Positions 1 to 10,281 of a stretch of DNA of 44,200 nt are shown one piece after another. This DNA is from Acidovorax sp. CCYZU-2555. Its GTDB lineage: Bacteria > Pseudomonadota > Gammaproteobacteria > Burkholderiales > Burkholderiaceae_C. The stretch's first letter is position 1; each line of letters starts with the position of its first letter. The notes beneath the pieces are model-generated. The model had not been told where the DNA came from. It did no database searches and was given only the letters and a program-made list of their open reading frames with translations. A program made the translations under genes and the position numbers. The DNA is taken from assembly GCF_018413525.1 (NCBI RefSeq), contig NZ_JAHCDD010000049.1, forward strand, positions 1-44,200, in the 5' to 3' direction.

Positions 1-221
1 TCCAGCCCGCGCCAGGCCGCGGCATGCGCAGGGTCGGCCGCCAGCCACTGCGCGAGTGCATCTTGTTCTTGCGCGCTCAAGCCCTGCTCGGCGCGCGTAT
101 GCCAATCGGCGGCGGCGACATCGACAGCATCCTGCTGGCCGAAAAACTCCGCCAGCGCGCGCGCCTCGGCCGCCTCGTCGAACGGGGCGGCGGCGGAAGA
201 AGGCAAGGAGGAACGGCTCAT
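1..221 (-). CDS. FecR-family anti-sigma/regulator, N-terminal fragment
   Basis: The gene enters from the left edge; only the first 73 or so codons are present, starting at the ATG at 221. The visible protein has a low-complexity Ser/Ala start, then an acidic helix, then a segment with W and H spaced as in DUF4880, the FecR N-terminal domain (a Trp near residue 40, then LSAQEQDALAQWLAADPAHA, then AAW). FecR proteins are inner-membrane regulators that relay a TonB-receptor signal to a FecI-type sigma factor. The gene follows the sigma factor at 282-779 by about 60 bases on the same strand, which is the classic fecI-fecR order. The membrane and periplasmic parts lie outside the window. A TonB-dependent receptor gene would be expected further left but cannot be seen. 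Confidence 0.8.
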   Translation of the reverse strand, partial: MSRSSLPSSAAAPFDEAAEARALAEFFGQQDAVDVAAADWHTRAEQGLSAQEQDALAQWLAADPAHAAAWRGL

Positions 222-281
222 CTTATGAATATAGACGCGCGAGCAGGCGCAAAACTGCATCCGGGCGCGCAGGCATGGAAG

Positions 282-779
282 TCACTGGCCCGCATCGAGC
301 AACTTTCTGCGCGCCGCACAAGCGATCTTGCCGCGGCTGATATATTGGTTGACCATGCTCAGCGACACGCCCATGCGCTGCGCAATCTCCTGGTTGGGCA
401 GCTCGTCGAACAGGTACATGCAGAACGCTTCGCGGCAGCGCGCCGGCAGCGCTTCTATGGTCTCGAGATAGGCGTCCACCGCCTGCGACGAGGCATAGGC
501 CTGTTCGGGCTGAAGGTAGGCGGGGCTCGCGGGCTGATCGGCTTCGGCCAGCGCGTCGATGTCGTCGTGCTGGCGCACGGCGGCGCGTCGGTCCAGATCG
601 ATCTTGGCACGCAGCGCGACCTGGCGCAGCAAGGCGCCGGGCTCGAGAATCACCTGGCCCGACTGCTGCATGGAAAGCACGCGCGCGTAGCTCTCCTGCG
701 CGAGATCGGCCGCGGCGTCCCGGTCGCGCACCTTGCGCAGGCAGAAGTTCAGCAGATCTCGGTAGTAACGGGTCAGCAC
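282..779 (-). CDS. FecI-type (ECF, iron-starvation) RNA polymerase sigma factor
   Basis: An ECF sigma factor that would direct RNA polymerase to a TonB-receptor promoter after a FecR signal. Region 2 is visible as the stretch with YYRDLLNFCLRKVRDRDAAA followed by DLAQESYARVL. Region 4 is visible as LPARCREAFCMYLFDELPNQ followed by EIAQRMGVSLSMVNQYISRG, a helix-turn-helix. The frame is open back to an ATG at 836, but that ATG overlaps a good -10 hexamer (TATAAT, 840-835), so translation probably begins later. I chose the GTG at 779, which places the protein start just before region 2; no strong ribosome site supports it, so the start is uncertain. The Fur-type box at 848-866 suggests iron repression. 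Confidence 0.8.
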   Translation of the reverse strand: MLTRYYRDLLNFCLRKVRDRDAAADLAQESYARVLSMQQSGQVILEPGALLRQVALRAKIDLDRRAAVRQHDDIDALAEADQPASPAYLQPEQAYASSQAVDAYLETIEALPARCREAFCMYLFDELPNQEIAQRMGVSLSMVNQYISRGKIACAARRKLLDAGQ

Positions 780-834
780 GGTCCAGTCCAGGCCACAACG
801 AAGCCCGGCGCACGGCGCAAGCGGGACTGCGCGC

Positions 835-840
835 ATTATA
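835..840 (-). promoter_or_regulatory. -10 hexamer of the FecI-type sigma gene promoter
   Basis: A perfect TATAAT on the minus strand, 19 bases after TTGAGA (866-861). The spacing is slightly long. It overlaps the upstream-most ATG (836) of the sigma-factor frame, which argues that ATG is not used. Confidence 0.5.
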
Positions 841-847
841 GAACATC

Positions 848-866
848 AATGCGAATGATTCTCAAA
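848..866 (-). promoter_or_regulatory. Fur-box-like operator
   Basis: On the minus strand this reads TTTGAGAATCATTCGCATT, closely resembling the GAGAATcATTcgCATT form of Fur boxes found ahead of FecI-type sigma genes. It overlaps the likely -35 region (TTGAGA, 866-861) of the sigma-factor promoter, so Fur-Fe2+ binding would block transcription. The call rests on motif similarity and the downstream gene type. Confidence 0.7.
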
Positions 867-946
867 TAGCAGGACGCTAGATTCAAGGCGTTGCGCCGCA
901 GAAAAACCCCATCCGGCAGGCAAACCCTTCAGAATGCGCCACACAT

Positions 947-954
947 GCCGATAA
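947..954 (+). promoter_or_regulatory. sigma-28-like -10 element (GCCGATAA)
   Basis: An exact copy of the FliA (sigma-28) -10 consensus GCCGATAA, 52 bases upstream of the GTG at 1007. The -35 position eleven bases before it (928-935, TTCAGAAT) matches TAAAGTTT at only about half the bases, so the promoter is tentative. Confidence 0.35.
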
Positions 955-1006
955 AGATGCAGGCCTGCCCTCGTTTGATGGCCCGAAAAAAAGGAGAAGA
1001 CAGCCC

Positions 1007-2485
1007 GTGAACATTGTGTCCCTCACCCATTCCAGCGCGTTGAGCAGCGAAGCCCTCAGGAGCGTCGCGGCCGCGGCCTCCAAGGCGGCCGTGCAAAGCC
1101 CTGCCGCGAGCCAGTCCACGCCATCCACGGTCCTGAGCCTGGACACGATGACTGCCGTCGACGTCGTCTACGCCAAGCCCGCGCCCCTGTCCACACAACG
1201 CCAGGCCTGGGCCAGCCAGACCAGGGACGAGGTCAGCACGCTGATGCTGAACAATACCGCGCGCAGCCGCGTCGAAGGCCTTGCCGGCCAATGGCGCGGC
1301 CTGGGCAGCGCGCTGTTGAACCAGTTTGCGGCCACGGGCAAGGACTACAGCCAGACCCTGGTGAACTACAACACCGCGGCCATGGCGGGATCGGCGGACA
1401 TGAGCACGCAAGCGCTGGACAGCGCCGCGCTCGACAGCTTCGGCAGCAAGGCCGCAAAAGCCAGCCTCGTGATCCAGACGCGTTCCGGCCAGACCGTGGA
1501 ACTCACGATCGCCGTGGATTCTGGACAAACCCTGGGCCGCAACGGCTTGCAGGTGGAAATCAAGTCGTCCGGCCCCCTGAGCAACAGCGAGCGCAAGGCG
1601 CTGGCCCAGCTCGCACAAGGCCTGGACCAGGCGCTCGAAGGCCTGGGTCAGTCCGACCAGCCCGCGCTGGATCTCTCCGGTCTCATGGACTTCGACCGCA
1701 GCGTGCTCAAGAGCGTCGATCTGTCGGTGAAGAACCCGCAGGTGTCCCAGCCGCTGTCCAAGTTCAGCCTGCACCTGGGGCCGCAGCGCAATACGGTCGA
1801 GCTCCAGGGCCCGCTAGGCAACGTCGCGCTTTCGGTCGATGCGCAGACGCCTTTGGGCGCGGTCCAGAACCGGCAGCGCGACTCGGCGATCAATTCCATG
1901 CTGCGCCAGTTCGATGCGGCAGCCGAGCGCAGCCATGCCGACAGCCGGCTCGTGGGCGTGTTCAAGGATGCGTTCGCCCAACTGCACGCGGCGCCGGCGG
2001 CCACCGAGTCACAGGCGCTGGCGGTGCTCCCCGAAATCGCCTCCGAAGTCCAGCCTTTGCTCAGCGGCCTGGCCGACTTCGAAGCGCGCTTCAGCGGCGA
2101 TTTCGAGCGCACCGGCCGCTTTGGCGGAATCGTCGAAATGGGCCATGCCAACTACCAACTCAGCCAGCAGACCGAGACCAAGCAAAAGCCCGGCTCCGAC
2201 GACGTCACGGTCACGCAGACACGCGACGAGAAATTGACGGGCCAGTACATGAAGTCGCGCGGCGGCGTGATGCTCGATACGGGTTCGGGCAACTACGACG
2301 TCTTCACGGTCGAGGACCGCACCCGCACCAGCACGCAACTGGCCACCGTGGAAGGCAAGCTGGACGAAGCCACAAGGCAGACCGATCAGCAGCTGCTGCA
2401 GACCATGACCAAGCTGGTCAACTTCCGCGCCGAAGAAGAGCGCAACACGCCACGCAACAAGAGCCTGGTGGAGAACCTGCTCTAA
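1007..2485 (+). CDS. Uncharacterised 492-residue protein
   Basis: I do not recognise this family. The start is the GTG at 1007, supported by AAGGAGA at 991-997. There is no signal peptide or membrane segment. Residues 1-60 are rich in Ser and Ala; the rest is a soluble alpha/beta mix. Two patches look most constrained: around residues 300-330, and a polar C-terminal segment with LTGQYMKSRGGVMLDTGSGN followed by a long helix and a basic tail. The gene stands alone between the FecI-type sigma gene and purL, convergent with purL, whose terminator overlaps its stop. A FliA-like -10 element at 947-954 raises the possibility that it belongs to the flagellar regulon, which two chemoreceptors in the window show is likely present. 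Coding is supported by length, codon bias and the good ribosome site. Confidence 0.75.
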   Translation: MNIVSLTHSSALSSEALRSVAAAASKAAVQSPAASQSTPSTVLSLDTMTAVDVVYAKPAPLSTQRQAWASQTRDEVSTLMLNNTARSRVEGLAGQWRGLGSALLNQFAATGKDYSQTLVNYNTAAMAGSADMSTQALDSAALDSFGSKAAKASLVIQTRSGQTVELTIAVDSGQTLGRNGLQVEIKSSGPLSNSERKALAQLAQGLDQALEGLGQSDQPALDLSGLMDFDRSVLKSVDLSVKNPQVSQPLSKFSLHLGPQRNTVELQGPLGNVALSVDAQTPLGAVQNRQRDSAINSMLRQFDAAAERSHADSRLVGVFKDAFAQLHAAPAATESQALAVLPEIASEVQPLLSGLADFEARFSGDFERTGRFGGIVEMGHANYQLSQQTETKQKPGSDDVTVTQTRDEKLTGQYMKSRGGVMLDTGSGNYDVFTVEDRTRTSTQLATVEGKLDEATRQTDQQLLQTMTKLVNFRAEEERNTPRNKSLVENLL

Positions 2486-2527
2486 AAAAATGGCGGGCCA
2501 GGCGCCGCAAGGTGCCCGGTCCCGCCA
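2484..2527 (-). terminator. Intrinsic terminator of purL
   Basis: On the minus strand an imperfect GC-rich stem (2491-2527, arms TGGCGGG and CCCGCCA plus inner pairs, loop TTGC) is followed by seven T (2490-2484). It lies 37 bases beyond the purL stop and overlaps the 3' end of the convergent gene. Confidence 0.7.
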
Positions 2528-2563
2528 GCCCGGCCGCGTCAGCGGCCCGGGGTGTGCGTCAGA

Positions 2564-5500
2564 TCATCCGACCCACTTGCGCGCGTTGCGCCACACGCGC
2601 ATCCAGGGGCTGAACTCGCTCTTGTCGCCCGTGGTCCAGCTCATCTGCACGTTGCGGAACACGCGCTCGGGGTGGGGCATCATGGCCGTGAAGCGGCCGT
2701 CGGCCGTGGTCACCGCCGTGAGGCCGCCCGCGCTGCCGTTCGGGTTGAACGGGTACTGCTCGGTGGGCTGGCCGTGGTTGTCCACATAGCGCATCGCGGC
2801 CAGCGCCTGGGCCGCATTGCCGCGCTCGCTGAAGTTCGCGAAACCTTCACCGTGGGCCACGGCGATGGGCAGGCGGCTGCCGGCCATGCCTTGCAGGAAA
2901 AGGCTGGGCGATTCCAGCACTTCGACCATCGCCAGACGCGCTTCGAAGCGGTTGCTCTGGTTCTGCGTGAAACGCGGCCAGTCTTGCGCGCCGGGAATGA
3001 TCTCGGCGAGTTCGGCGAACATCTGGCAACCGTTGCACACGCCCAGACCGAAGGTGTCGGTGCGGCCGAAGAACTGCTGGAATTCCTGCGACAGGCGGTC
3101 GTTGAACGTGATCGAACGCGCCCAGCCTATGCCCGCGCCCAGCGTATCGCCGTAGCTGAAGCCGCCGCAGGCGACGACGCCGGCGAAGTCCTGCAGCTTG
3201 GCGCGGCCGGTCTGCAGATCGGTCATGTGCACGTCGACGGCTTCGAAGCCGGCTTCGGTGAACGCATAGGCCATTTCGACATGCGAGTTCACGCCCTGCT
3301 CGCGCAGCACGGCGACGCGTGGCTTGGCCAGGTTCAGGAACGGCGCGGCGACATTTTCCTGCGCGTCGAACGACAGCGACAGGTGCATGCCGGGATCGGT
3401 GGCTTCACCGGCCGCGGCGTGCTCGGCATCGGCGCAGACCGGGTTGTCGCGCTGCTGCGCGATCTTCCAGCTCACGGCGTCCCACACCTGGTGCAGGTCG
3501 CTGAGCGAAGCGCTGAACACGGCCTTGGCATCGCGCCAGACTTGCAGCTGGCCCTTGCCGGCATCGATGGTGCTCGACAGCGGACGCGTCTTGCCGACGA
3601 AATGGCTGCACTGTGCCAGACCATGCTCGCGCAGCGTCTGCATCACGGCATTGCGCTCGGAAGTCTTGACCTGCAGAACGACGCCGATTTCTTCATTGAA
3701 CAGCGCCTTGAGCGTGAGCTCTTCGCGCCGGCCGCTGACTTGCTGCGCCCAGTTCTTGCTGTCGCCGCTGTCCATGCGGCTGTCGGAAATGCCGTCGCCT
3801 TCAAGGACCAGCATGTCGACGTTCAGCGACACGCCCACATGGCCGGCGAAGGCCATTTCGGCCGCCGTGGCCAGCAGGCCGCCGTCGCCCTTGTCGTGGT
3901 AGGCGAGGATCTTGCCTTCGGCGCGCAGCGCGTTGACGGCGCTGACCAGTTGCACCAGGTCCTTGGCGTCGTCGAGGTCGGGCGTTTCGTTGCCGCTTTG
4001 ATTGAGCACCTGGCCCAGGATGGAGCCGCCCATGCGCATCTTGCCGCGGCCCAGGTCGATCAGCACCAGCGTGGTGTCTTCTTCCTGCGCGTCGAGCTGG
4101 GGCGTGAGCGTGGTGCGCACGTCGTCAATCGAGGCGAAGCCGGTGATGATCAGGCTCACGGGCGAAGTGACCTTCTTGGTCACGCCGTTTTCCTGCCACT
4201 GCGTGCGCATCGACAGCGAGTCCTTGCCGACAGGAATCGAGATATCGAGCGCCGGGCACAGTTCCATGCCGACGGCCTTGACGGTCGCATACAGCGCCGC
4301 GTCTTCACCGGGCTCACCACAGGCGGCCATCCAGTTGGCCGACATCTTGACGCGCGGCAGCTCGATGGGCGCGGCCAGCAGATTGGTGATGGCTTCGGCC
4401 ACGGCCATGCGGCCCGAGGCCGGCGCGTTGATCGATGCCAGCGGCGTGCGCTCGCCCATCGCCATGGCTTCGCCCGCGAAACCGCGGTAGTCGGCCAGCG
4501 TCACGGCCACGTCGGCCACGGGCACCTGCCATGGGCCGACCATCTGGTCGCGGTGGGTCAGGCCGCCGACGGCGCGGTCGCCGATGGTGATCAGGAAGCG
4601 CTTGGACGCCACCGTGGGGTGGGCCAGCACGTCGATCACGGCGGACTCCAGCGCCACGCCGGTCAGGTCCATCGCGGGCAGTTCGCGCACCAGCGTGGTC
4701 ACGTCCTTGTGCATCTTGGGCGGCTTGCCCAGCAGCACGTTCATGGGCATGTCGACCGGGAACTTCTGGTCGCCGGCAACGATGGCCGTGTCTTCGAGCA
4801 CCAGCTGGCGCTCTTCGGTGGCCGTGCCGATCACGGCAAACGGGCAGCGCTCGCGCTCGCAGAACGCGGTGAACTGCGCCAGCGACTCGGGAGCGATCGC
4901 CAGCACATAGCGTTCCTGGCTTTCGTTCGACCAGATTTCCTTGGGCGCCAGGCCCGACTCTTCGAGGTTGACCGCGCGCAGATCGAAGCGCGCGCCGCGA
5001 CCCGCGTCATTGGTCAGTTCGGGGAAGGCGTTCGACAGACCGCCCGCGCCCACGTCGTGGATGGCGAGAATCGGGTTGGCGTCGCCCTGCTGCCAGCAAT
5101 GGTTGATCACCTCCTGCGCCCGGCGCTCGATTTCGGGGTTGCCGCGCTGCACCGAGTCGAAGTCGAGTTCGGCGGCGTTGGTGCCCGTGGCCATGGAGCT
5201 GGCAGCGCTGCCGCCCATGCCGATGCGCATGCCGGGGCCGCCCAGCTGGATCAGCAGCGAGCCCGCGGGGAATTCGATCTTCTTGGTCTGGTCCTTGTCG
5301 ATCACGCCCAGTCCGCCGGCGATCATGATGGGCTTGTGGTAGCCGCGCACCACGCCGCCGACTTCCTGCTCGTATTCGCGGAAGTAGCCGGCCAGATTGG
5401 GACGGCCGAATTCGTTGTTGAACGCCGCGCCGCCCAGCGGGCCTTCGGTCATGATCTGCAGCGGGCTGGCGATGTGCTCGGGCTTGCCGACGGTGCTGCC

Positions 5501-6565
5501 CCACAGCTTGGACACCGTGAAGCCGCTCAGACCCGCCTTGGGCTTGGAGCCGCGGCCGGTCGCGCCTTCGTCGCGAATTTCACCGCCGTTGCCCGTGGAG
5601 GCGCCGGGAAAAGGCGAGATCGCCGTGGGGTGGTTGTGCGTCTCGACCTTCATCAGCACATGGTGCGTGGCCTGCTGCTTCACATAGCTGGGCGCATTGC
5701 CTTCGCCGGCGTCCAGCCGCGCGACGAAGCGCTCGACTTCATGGCCTTCCATGATCGATGCGTTGTCGGAATACGCGACCACGGTGTGCTGGGGCGACAC
5801 CTGGTGGGTGTTGCGGATCATGCCGAACAGCGACTTCTCCTGCGCCACGCCGTCGATGGTGAAGCTGGCGTTGAAGATCTTGTGGCGGCAATGCTCGGAG
5901 TTCGCCTGGGCGAACATCATCAATTCCACGTCGGTGGGATTGCGCTTGAGGCCCTGGAAGGCATTCACGAGATAGCTGATTTCGTCTTCGGCCAGCGCCA
6001 GGCCCCAGGCCTTGTCGGCCGCGAGCAGCGCGGCCGCGCCGCCGCCGAGCACATCGACGAAGGCCATGGGCTGGGCCTGCAGTTCGGTGAACAGCTTGGC
6101 GGCTTCATTGCGCGAAGTCATGACCGACTCGGTCATGCGGTCGTGCAGCAGCGCGGCGATCTGACCCAGTTGCTCGGGCGTGAGTTCGGGCGTGCCGCCC
6201 AGCAGGCCGGACTTGAGCTGGATGCGGTACTCGGTCACGCGCTCGACGCGCTGGATCGCCAGACCGCAGTTGCGGGCGATGTCGGTGGCTTTCGATGCCC
6301 AGGGCGAAATCGTGCCCAGGCGCGGCGTCACGACGACGGCCAGGCCGTCGCTGGTGCCCACATAGGGCTCGCCGTAGGTCAGCAGCGCCGCGAGGCGGCC
6401 GTGCGCGTCGGCGTCGGGTGCGGTCTCGGTTGCCACAAGGTGCACGAAGCGCGCGGCCACACCGTTGATCTTGGGGTGGATGGCCTCCAGGGAGGAGAGC
6501 AGTTGTTGGGCGCGGAAAGAGCTCAGGGCGTTGCCGCCCTCCAGCTGGGTCAGATGCAAAGTCAC
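2564..6565 (-). CDS. purL: Phosphoribosylformylglycinamidine synthase
   Basis: FGAM synthase, fourth step of purine synthesis: it converts formylglycinamide ribotide to the amidine using ATP and glutamine. At 1333 residues it is the large single-chain form usual in beta- and gammaproteobacteria. The N-terminal domain begins with [20 protein letters not shown]. The central AIRS-type synthase halves carry the metal and ATP segments ([20 protein letters not shown]). The C-terminal class I glutaminase domain starts at [16 protein letters not shown] and has the nucleophile in [12 protein letters not shown]. The start is a GTG at 6565, which matches the usual family N-terminus. It is transcribed divergently from map, with about 145 bases between. 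A hairpin terminator follows. Confidence 0.98.
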   Translation of the reverse strand: MTLHLTQLEGGNALSSFRAQQLLSSLEAIHPKINGVAARFVHLVATETAPDADAHGRLAALLTYGEPYVGTSDGLAVVVTPRLGTISPWASKATDIARNCGLAIQRVERVTEYRIQLKSGLLGGTPELTPEQLGQIAALLHDRMTESVMTSRNEAAKLFTELQAQPMAFVDVLGGGAAALLAADKAWGLALAEDEISYLVNAFQGLKRNPTDVELMMFAQANSEHCRHKIFNASFTIDGVAQEKSLFGMIRNTHQVSPQHTVVAYSDNASIMEGHEVERFVARLDAGEGNAPSYVKQQATHHVLMKVETHNHPTAISPFPGASTGNGGEIRDEGATGRGSKPKAGLSGFTVSKLWGSTVGKPEHIASPLQIMTEGPLGGAAFNNEFGRPNLAGYFREYEQEVGGVVRGYHKPIMIAGGLGVIDKDQTKKIEFPAGSLLIQLGGPGMRIGMGGSAASSMATGTNAAELDFDSVQRGNPEIERRAQEVINHCWQQGDANPILAIHDVGAGGLSNAFPELTNDAGRGARFDLRAVNLEESGLAPKEIWSNESQERYVLAIAPESLAQFTAFCERERCPFAVIGTATEERQLVLEDTAIVAGDQKFPVDMPMNVLLGKPPKMHKDVTTLVRELPAMDLTGVALESAVIDVLAHPTVASKRFLITIGDRAVGGLTHRDQMVGPWQVPVADVAVTLADYRGFAGEAMAMGERTPLASINAPASGRMAVAEAITNLLAAPIELPRVKMSANWMAACGEPGEDAALYATVKAVGMELCPALDISIPVGKDSLSMRTQWQENGVTKKVTSPVSLIITGFASIDDVRTTLTPQLDAQEEDTTLVLIDLGRGKMRMGGSILGQVLNQSGNETPDLDDAKDLVQLVSAVNALRAEGKILAYHDKGDGGLLATAAEMAFAGHVGVSLNVDMLVLEGDGISDSRMDSGDSKNWAQQVSGRREELTLKALFNEEIGVVLQVKTSERNAVMQTLREHGLAQCSHFVGKTRPLSSTIDAGKGQLQVWRDAKAVFSASLSDLHQVWDAVSWKIAQQRDNPVCADAEHAAAGEATDPGMHLSLSFDAQENVAAPFLNLAKPRVAVLREQGVNSHVEMAYAFTEAGFEAVDVHMTDLQTGRAKLQDFAGVVACGGFSYGDTLGAGIGWARSITFNDRLSQEFQQFFGRTDTFGLGVCNGCQMFAELAEIIPGAQDWPRFTQNQSNRFEARLAMVEVLESPSLFLQGMAGSRLPIAVAHGEGFANFSERGNAAQALAAMRYVDNHGQPTEQYPFNPNGSAGGLTAVTTADGRFTAMMPHPERVFRNVQMSWTTGDKSEFSPWMRVWRNARKWVG

Positions 6566-6710
6566 GTGGCAGCCTGTCGGGAATAGGAGGCGTGGGACAG
6601 CGCGCCCGAAGAAGGCGCGCCGTGGGGGATGGCCGGCATTTTACCGATGTGCGCGCCTTCGCGCAGCCCTGATACCAGCAGGCCTGGAGGTGCAATGGGA
6701 TAATTGCGGG

Positions 6711-7526
6711 ATGAGCATCACCATCAAAACCGCCGAAGACATAGCAGGCATGCGCGTCGCCTGCCGATTGGCTTCCGAAGTGCTGGACTATATTGCCCCC
6801 CACATCAAGCCCGGAATCACCACCGCCGAAATCGACCGCCTGGGTGCCGAATGCATGGCCCAGCAAGGTACGGTATCCGCCACCATAGGCTATCAGCCAC
6901 CCGGCTATCCGCCCTACCCCGGTCACCTCTGCACCTCGGTCAACCACGTGGTCTGCCACGGGATTCCCAACGACAAGCCGCTGAAAAAGGGCGACATCGT
7001 CAATGTCGACGTCACCGTGATCACCGCTGACGGCTGGTACGGCGACAACTCGCGCATGTACATGATCGGCGAATGCTCGATCGCGGCCAAGCGCCTGTCG
7101 CAGCTGACGTTCGAGTCGATGTGGCTGGGCATCCAGCAGGTCAAGCCCGGCAATACGCTGGGCGACATCGGCCACGCTATCCAGCGTTTCGCCGAAGGCC
7201 ATGGCCTGTCGGTGGTGCGCGAGTTCTGCGGCCACGGCATCGGCAAGAAATTCCACGAAGAGCCGCAGATCCTGCACTACGGCAAGCCCGGCCAGGGCAC
7301 CGTGCTCGAAGCCGGCATGATCTTCACCATCGAGCCCATGCTCAATCTGGGCAAGCGCGACATCAAGGAACTGGGCCGTGACGGCTGGACCATCGTCACC
7401 AAGGACCACAGCCTGTCGGCGCAATGGGAGCACACGCTGGTCGTGACCCCCACCGGCTACGAAGTCATGACACTGTCGGCAGGCTCGCCCACACTGCCTG
7501 AATTCGTCACCACGACCTGCTGCTGA
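6711..7526 (+). CDS. map: Methionine aminopeptidase, type I
   Basis: Removes the initiator methionine from new cytoplasmic proteins. The 271-residue protein has the pita-bread fold ligands for two metals: D100 (in NVDVTV), D112 (GDNS), H175 (FCGHGIGKKFHEEP), E208 (FTIEPM) and E240 (QWEHT). A His (H82-region, VVCHGIPN) is also present. The ATG at 6711 gives the standard SITIKTAEDI beginning; the frame is open upstream but shows no family sequence. The C-terminus ends in two Cys, which is unusual but harmless looking. The next gene, glnD, starts 76 bases later on the same strand, so co-transcription is possible. def, which acts just before Map on the same substrates, is nearby on the other strand. 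Confidence 0.97.
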   Translation: MSITIKTAEDIAGMRVACRLASEVLDYIAPHIKPGITTAEIDRLGAECMAQQGTVSATIGYQPPGYPPYPGHLCTSVNHVVCHGIPNDKPLKKGDIVNVDVTVITADGWYGDNSRMYMIGECSIAAKRLSQLTFESMWLGIQQVKPGNTLGDIGHAIQRFAEGHGLSVVREFCGHGIGKKFHEEPQILHYGKPGQGTVLEAGMIFTIEPMLNLGKRDIKELGRDGWTIVTKDHSLSAQWEHTLVVTPTGYEVMTLSAGSPTLPEFVTTTCC

Positions 7527-7602
7527 CACAGCGGCGCGCACCAGGAGCGCGCATGATTCTTGCAAGTGATTCAGCGGGTCTTTTTCCTTTACCCTATTGA
7601 CC

Positions 7603-10194
7603 ATGAATCCTCTGCACGCCCTGCGTGACACCTACCGCCGCGACAAGGCCGCCCTCGTGGCCGCCTTGCTCACGCCCGCCACGACCAAGCGCAACATCCG
7701 TGCGGCATTGCACCAACTGAGTGCACTCGCCGACCAGCTGCTGTGCCGACTCTGGGAGCAGGCCGAACTGCCGGCCGACGCCGCGCTGCTGGCCGTGGGC
7801 GGCTATGGCCGCGCCCAGCTGTTCCCTGGCTCTGACGTCGATGTGCTGGTGCTGCTGCCCGTGAACGCCGACGCCGGCGCGGGCAGCCCGCTCGCTGCTC
7901 AACTGGAGCAATTCATCGGCAGCTGCTGGGACGCGGGGCTCGAAATTGGTTCGAGCGTGCGCACCACGGCCGAATGCCTGGAGGAATCCGAGCGCGACGT
8001 GACCGTGCAGACCGCGCTGCTCGAAGCGCGCCGCATCGTAGGCAGCGCCGCGCTGTTCGACGAATTCAGCCGCGCCTACCGCGCGCAGATGGACCCGCGC
8101 GCGTTCATGGTCGCCAAGACGCTGGAAATGCGCCAGCGCCACAACAAATACGAAAACACGCCCTACGCGCTCGAGCCCAACTGCAAGGAGTCGCCCGGCG
8201 GCCTGCGCGATCTGCAATACATCATGTGGCTGGCGCGCGCCGCGGGCCTGGGCAACAGCTGGCGCGAACTCGCGACCAACGGCCTGGCCACCGAACTCGA
8301 AGCCCAGCAGCTCGAAGCCAACGAAGCCTTGCTGAGCCTCATTCGCGCGCGCCTGCACGCGATTTCGGGCCGGCATGAAGACCGGCTGGTGTTCGATCTG
8401 CAGACCGCGGTCGCCGAAAGCTTCGGCTTCGAATCGACCGCGCCCGACGGCCAGCGCCTGGCGCTGCGCGCCAGCGAGACGCTGATGCGCGAGTACTACT
8501 GGGCCGCGAAGGCGGTCTCGCAGCTGAGCCATATCCTGCGGCTGAACATCGAGGAGCGCTTCAACCCCTGCGCGCACGATCTCGTGCCGATCAACGAACG
8601 CTTCTTCAACAAGGCGGGAATGATCGAGATCGCCAGCGACGATCTCTACGAGCGCCACCCGCATGCGATTCTCGAGACCTTCCTGGTCTATGAAACCAAT
8701 GTCGGCCTGACCGATCTGTCGGCGCGCACGCTGCGCGCGCTCTACCATGCACGCGGCCTGATGGACAGCGGCTTTCGCCACGACCCGGTGAACCGCGAAA
8801 CCTTCCTCAAGATCCTGCAGCAGTCCAGCGGCCTCACGCATGCGATGCGGCTGATGAATCAGACTTCGGTGCTGGGACGCTATCTGTGGCCGTTCCGGCG
8901 CATCGTGGGCCAGATGCAGCACGACCTGTTCCACGTCTACACCGTCGACCAGCACATATTGATGGTGCTGCGCAATATGCGCCGCTTCTTCATGGCCGAG
9001 CATGCGCATGAATACCCCATGTGCTCGCAGCTCGCGGGCGGCTGGGACAAGCCCTGGCTGCTGTACCTCGCGGCACTCTTTCACGACATCGGCAAGGGCC
9101 GCGGCGGCGACCACTCGGTGATAGGCGCCGTCGAAGTCAAGCGCTTTTGCCGCGCGCACGGCATCGACAAGGCCGACTCGGCGCTGGTCGAATTCCTGGT
9201 GCGCGAACACCTGACCATGAGCCAGGTCGCGCAAAAGCAGGACCTGGCCGACCCCGAAGTCATAGGCGCGTTCGCCCAGCGCGTGGGCACCGAACGCCGG
9301 CTCACGGCGCTGTACCTGCTCACGGTGGCCGACATCCGCGGCACCAGCCCCAAGGTCTGGAATGCCTGGAAAGGCAAGCTGCTCGAAGACCTGTACCGCG
9401 CGACACTGCGCGTGCTCGGCGGGCGCGCGCCCGACGCCGCGGCCGAGATCGAGTCGCGCAAGCGCGAAGCGCTGGTGCAGCTCGCGCTGTCGGCCCAGCC
9501 CTTCGAGTCGCACAAGAAGCTCTGGGATACGCTCGACGTAAGCTATTTCATGCGCCACGAAGCCGCCGACATCGCCTGGCATACGCGCCACCTGTCGCGC
9601 AACGTGGGCGCGCCCCACCCCATCGTGCGCGCGCGCAAGTCGCTCGCGGGCGAAGGCCTGCAGGTGCTGGTCTATGCACGCGACCAGGCAGACCTGTTCG
9701 CGCGCATCTGCAGCTATTTCGACCGCGCGGGCTTCAGCATTCTCGACGCGCGCGTGCACACCGCGCGCAACGGCTATGCGCTCGATACCTTCCAGATCGT
9801 CGCGCCCGCCATGCAGGAGCGCTACCGCGAACTGATGAACCTGGTCGAGACCGAACTGGTCCAGACCATAGAGCGCGGCGGCGAACTGCCCGAGCCTTCG
9901 CAGCGGCGCGTGTCACGCCGCGTCAAGAGCTTCCCCATGGTGCCGCGCGTGAGCCTGAGCCCCGACGACAAGGCCCAGCACTGGCTGCTTAGCATTTCAG
10001 CGATAGACCGCGCAGGCCTGCTCTATGTCGTCGCCCGCCTGCTGGCCCGCCATCGCCTTAGCGTGCAGCTCGCCAAGGTCAGCACGCTGGGCGAGCGCGT
10101 AGAAGACACCTTTCTTATAGAAGGCGCGGAGCTGCAGCACAACGCCAGGCAGATAGCGATCGAGACGGAGTTGATCAAGGCGTTGTCGTTCTAA
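7603..10194 (+). CDS. glnD: Bifunctional uridylyltransferase/uridylyl-removing enzyme GlnD
   Basis: The primary nitrogen sensor: it adds UMP to PII proteins when glutamine is low and removes it when glutamine is high. In order, the 863-residue protein shows a nucleotidyltransferase domain ([17 protein letters not shown], residues 66-82, with the catalytic DxD at 78-80), a linker domain with a family segment ([19 protein letters not shown]), an HD phosphohydrolase domain ([13 protein letters not shown], near residue 493), and two C-terminal ACT domains that bind glutamine (starting near residues 685 and 795). I chose the ATG at 7603 over an in-frame TTG six bases earlier. Its substrate gene, glnB, lies at 34819-35157. 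A small GCGCGC-flanked hairpin lies between map and this gene. Confidence 0.97.
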   Translation: MNPLHALRDTYRRDKAALVAALLTPATTKRNIRAALHQLSALADQLLCRLWEQAELPADAALLAVGGYGRAQLFPGSDVDVLVLLPVNADAGAGSPLAAQLEQFIGSCWDAGLEIGSSVRTTAECLEESERDVTVQTALLEARRIVGSAALFDEFSRAYRAQMDPRAFMVAKTLEMRQRHNKYENTPYALEPNCKESPGGLRDLQYIMWLARAAGLGNSWRELATNGLATELEAQQLEANEALLSLIRARLHAISGRHEDRLVFDLQTAVAESFGFESTAPDGQRLALRASETLMREYYWAAKAVSQLSHILRLNIEERFNPCAHDLVPINERFFNKAGMIEIASDDLYERHPHAILETFLVYETNVGLTDLSARTLRALYHARGLMDSGFRHDPVNRETFLKILQQSSGLTHAMRLMNQTSVLGRYLWPFRRIVGQMQHDLFHVYTVDQHILMVLRNMRRFFMAEHAHEYPMCSQLAGGWDKPWLLYLAALFHDIGKGRGGDHSVIGAVEVKRFCRAHGIDKADSALVEFLVREHLTMSQVAQKQDLADPEVIGAFAQRVGTERRLTALYLLTVADIRGTSPKVWNAWKGKLLEDLYRATLRVLGGRAPDAAAEIESRKREALVQLALSAQPFESHKKLWDTLDVSYFMRHEAADIAWHTRHLSRNVGAPHPIVRARKSLAGEGLQVLVYARDQADLFARICSYFDRAGFSILDARVHTARNGYALDTFQIVAPAMQERYRELMNLVETELVQTIERGGELPEPSQRRVSRRVKSFPMVPRVSLSPDDKAQHWLLSISAIDRAGLLYVVARLLARHRLSVQLAKVSTLGERVEDTFLIEGAELQHNARQIAIETELIKALSF

Positions 10195-10203
10195 GCCCCC
10201 ACG

Positions 10204-10214
10204 CCCCCCCCCCC
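10204..10214. repeat. Homopolymeric C tract (11 bases)
   Basis: Eleven consecutive C just after the glnD stop, followed by a CCGCC/GGCGG hairpin. It sits in the 87-base gap between convergent glnD and def and touches no coding frame. Confidence 0.8.
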
Positions 10215-10281
10215 ACGGGAGGCCTCGCCGCCTTGGGGCGGCCCGGCGACGGCTCGATTCGCGCTTCGCTGACGTTGTGCC

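Noticed and set aside
883..1146. 87-codon minus-strand frame over the start of the unknown 1007-2485 gene
   Set aside because: No ribosome site and no recognisable protein features, and it overlaps the promoter region and the better-supported gene.
2552..6586. A 1344-codon open frame on the strand opposite purL
   Set aside because: It is the antisense shadow of purL caused by high G/C at third positions. The protein is an unnatural mix rich in His, Arg, Gly and Ala, with no family motif, and purL itself is complete.
7594..9759. A 721-codon open frame opposite glnD
   Set aside because: Same third-position effect. glnD carries every expected motif on the other strand.
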